Shown piece by piece: positions 63,651 to 64,000 of a stretch of DNA of 64,000 nt; position 1 is the first letter of the stretch, and each line of letters starts with the position of its first letter. The stretch spans positions 3,414,001 through 3,478,000 of the forward strand of contig NC_014248.1 of assembly GCF_000196515.1 (NCBI RefSeq), read 5' to 3'. The DNA is from 'Nostoc azollae' 0708 (GTDB lineage Bacteria > Cyanobacteriota > Cyanobacteriia > Cyanobacteriales > Nostocaceae). The position numbers were made by a program, and so were the translations under genes. The notes below the pieces were generated by a model that was not told the origin of the DNA, did no database searches, and saw only the letters and a program-made list of their open reading frames with translations.

Positions 63651-63762
63651 ATTTGATGTGAGCATTCAGGAGTCAAGAGTTAAAATATTTGTAAACTTCT
63701 GAATACTGATTTTATTTCCCAATAAAATAAAATCAAAACCAGTAAATATCTAACAGAAGATT

Positions 63763-64000
63763 ATGCTGCTCAATGTAACTCTAAATTCTGAACTGACTTT
63801 AGAGGATTGTTGATATAGATCCTCAAGCTTATGATGCTTGGGGTGTGACTGTTAATTATACCCAAGAGCCTCAAGTAACCTGTATGGCGAGCGCACATTT
63901 TGCCAGTCCAGGAAAACCAGTTGTAGTAGGAGGTTCTGATGCCATGCGATAGCTGAACCTCGTTACTATCTGGATGCAGGTGCAACAGCTATAGTAGTTG
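63763..64000 (+). pseudogene. start of a broken B12-binding/radical-SAM-like protein, cut by window edge
   Basis: ATG 63763 gives MLLNVTLNSELTLEDC and TGA. A second frame runs IVDIDPQAYDAWGVTVNYTQ, then MASAHFASPGKPVVVGGSDA and TAG, and a third continues AIAEPRYYLDAGATAIVV to the end. The VVVGGSDA...YYLDAGATAIVV pattern resembles the cobalamin-binding N-terminal domain of radical SAM proteins (PxLGA/GG-type loop followed by LxxGAxxVV). Two frame changes in 80 codons show it is dead. The family call is tentative. Confidence 0.45.

Noticed and set aside
1-64000. tRNA, rRNA or other structured RNA genes
   Set aside because: No cloverleaf, rRNA segment or known cyanobacterial small RNA was recognised by eye; a covariance search would settle this.

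Overview
The window looks like chromosomal DNA of a filamentous, heterocyst-type cyanobacterium (Nostocales). The evidence is the photosynthesis and tetrapyrrole genes (psaK twice, acsF, heme oxygenase, ycf51), the cyanobacterial alkane pathway (ado, aar), many HIP1 octamers (GCGATCGC, for example near 12069, 20603, 31434, 36636, 59436) and heptamer tandem repeats of the STRR type known from heterocystous species. About half of the window is broken genes, insertion sequences (IS) and MITE-like repeats. That level of decay recalls genomes under reduction, such as the Azolla cyanobiont; this is an inference, since no marker gene in the window identifies the species.

Layout. 1-5.7 kb is a graveyard: a topA-like gene start with a stop at the catalytic TOPRIM glutamate, an IS630 element, a BMP-family lipoprotein gene cut by two ISs, and a broken FAD oxidoreductase. 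5.8-14 kb holds a yaaW-like gene overlapping an O-antigen-ligase-type gene, IS1634 copy A, ycf51, an iron-type alcohol dehydrogenase and an LL-DAP/aspartate-type aminotransferase. 14.4-17.1 kb is a decaying arsenic cluster in which arsR and arsC are open while the PstS-like gene, the aquaporin and arsH are broken. 17.1-18.1 kb holds IS, HicB and Rpn remnants. 18.3-23.4 kb is the minus-strand block ado-aar-accA-SDR-folE, combining alkane formation, fatty acid precursor supply and GTP cyclohydrolase. A dead sugar-ABC permease and dnaK follow, then more remnants.

29-32 kb carries trpF, two tandem psaK genes and a site-2 protease with CBS domains. 32.4-34.6 kb is a DUF3891 gene split by an IS701-type element, followed by a manganese catalase and a GlsB-type membrane protein. 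36-42 kb holds hemN and heme oxygenase on the minus strand and acsF on the plus strand, a set that matches the low-oxygen tetrapyrrole genes of other cyanobacteria; 2.6 kb of decayed genes lies between the two arms. 44-48.4 kb is purL-purF.

48.5-52.8 kb is a four-layer nest of mobile DNA: a MITE, containing an IS1182/IS5-like deletion derivative, containing IS1634 copy B, containing ISAs1. After cysK, 55-59 kb holds small genes of unknown function, a luciferase-like monooxygenase and a SAM methyltransferase between MITEs. 59.8-63.7 kb holds ftsW and a two-gene ergothioneine-type pair (an OvoA/EgtB-like sulfoxide synthase and EgtD). The right edge cuts a broken gene.

No tRNA, rRNA, CRISPR array or prophage was seen. 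The strongest observations are the nested elements, the sharp change in identity between the two IS1634 copies, three MITE families with readable ends, and the partial decay of the arsenic and low-oxygen loci.
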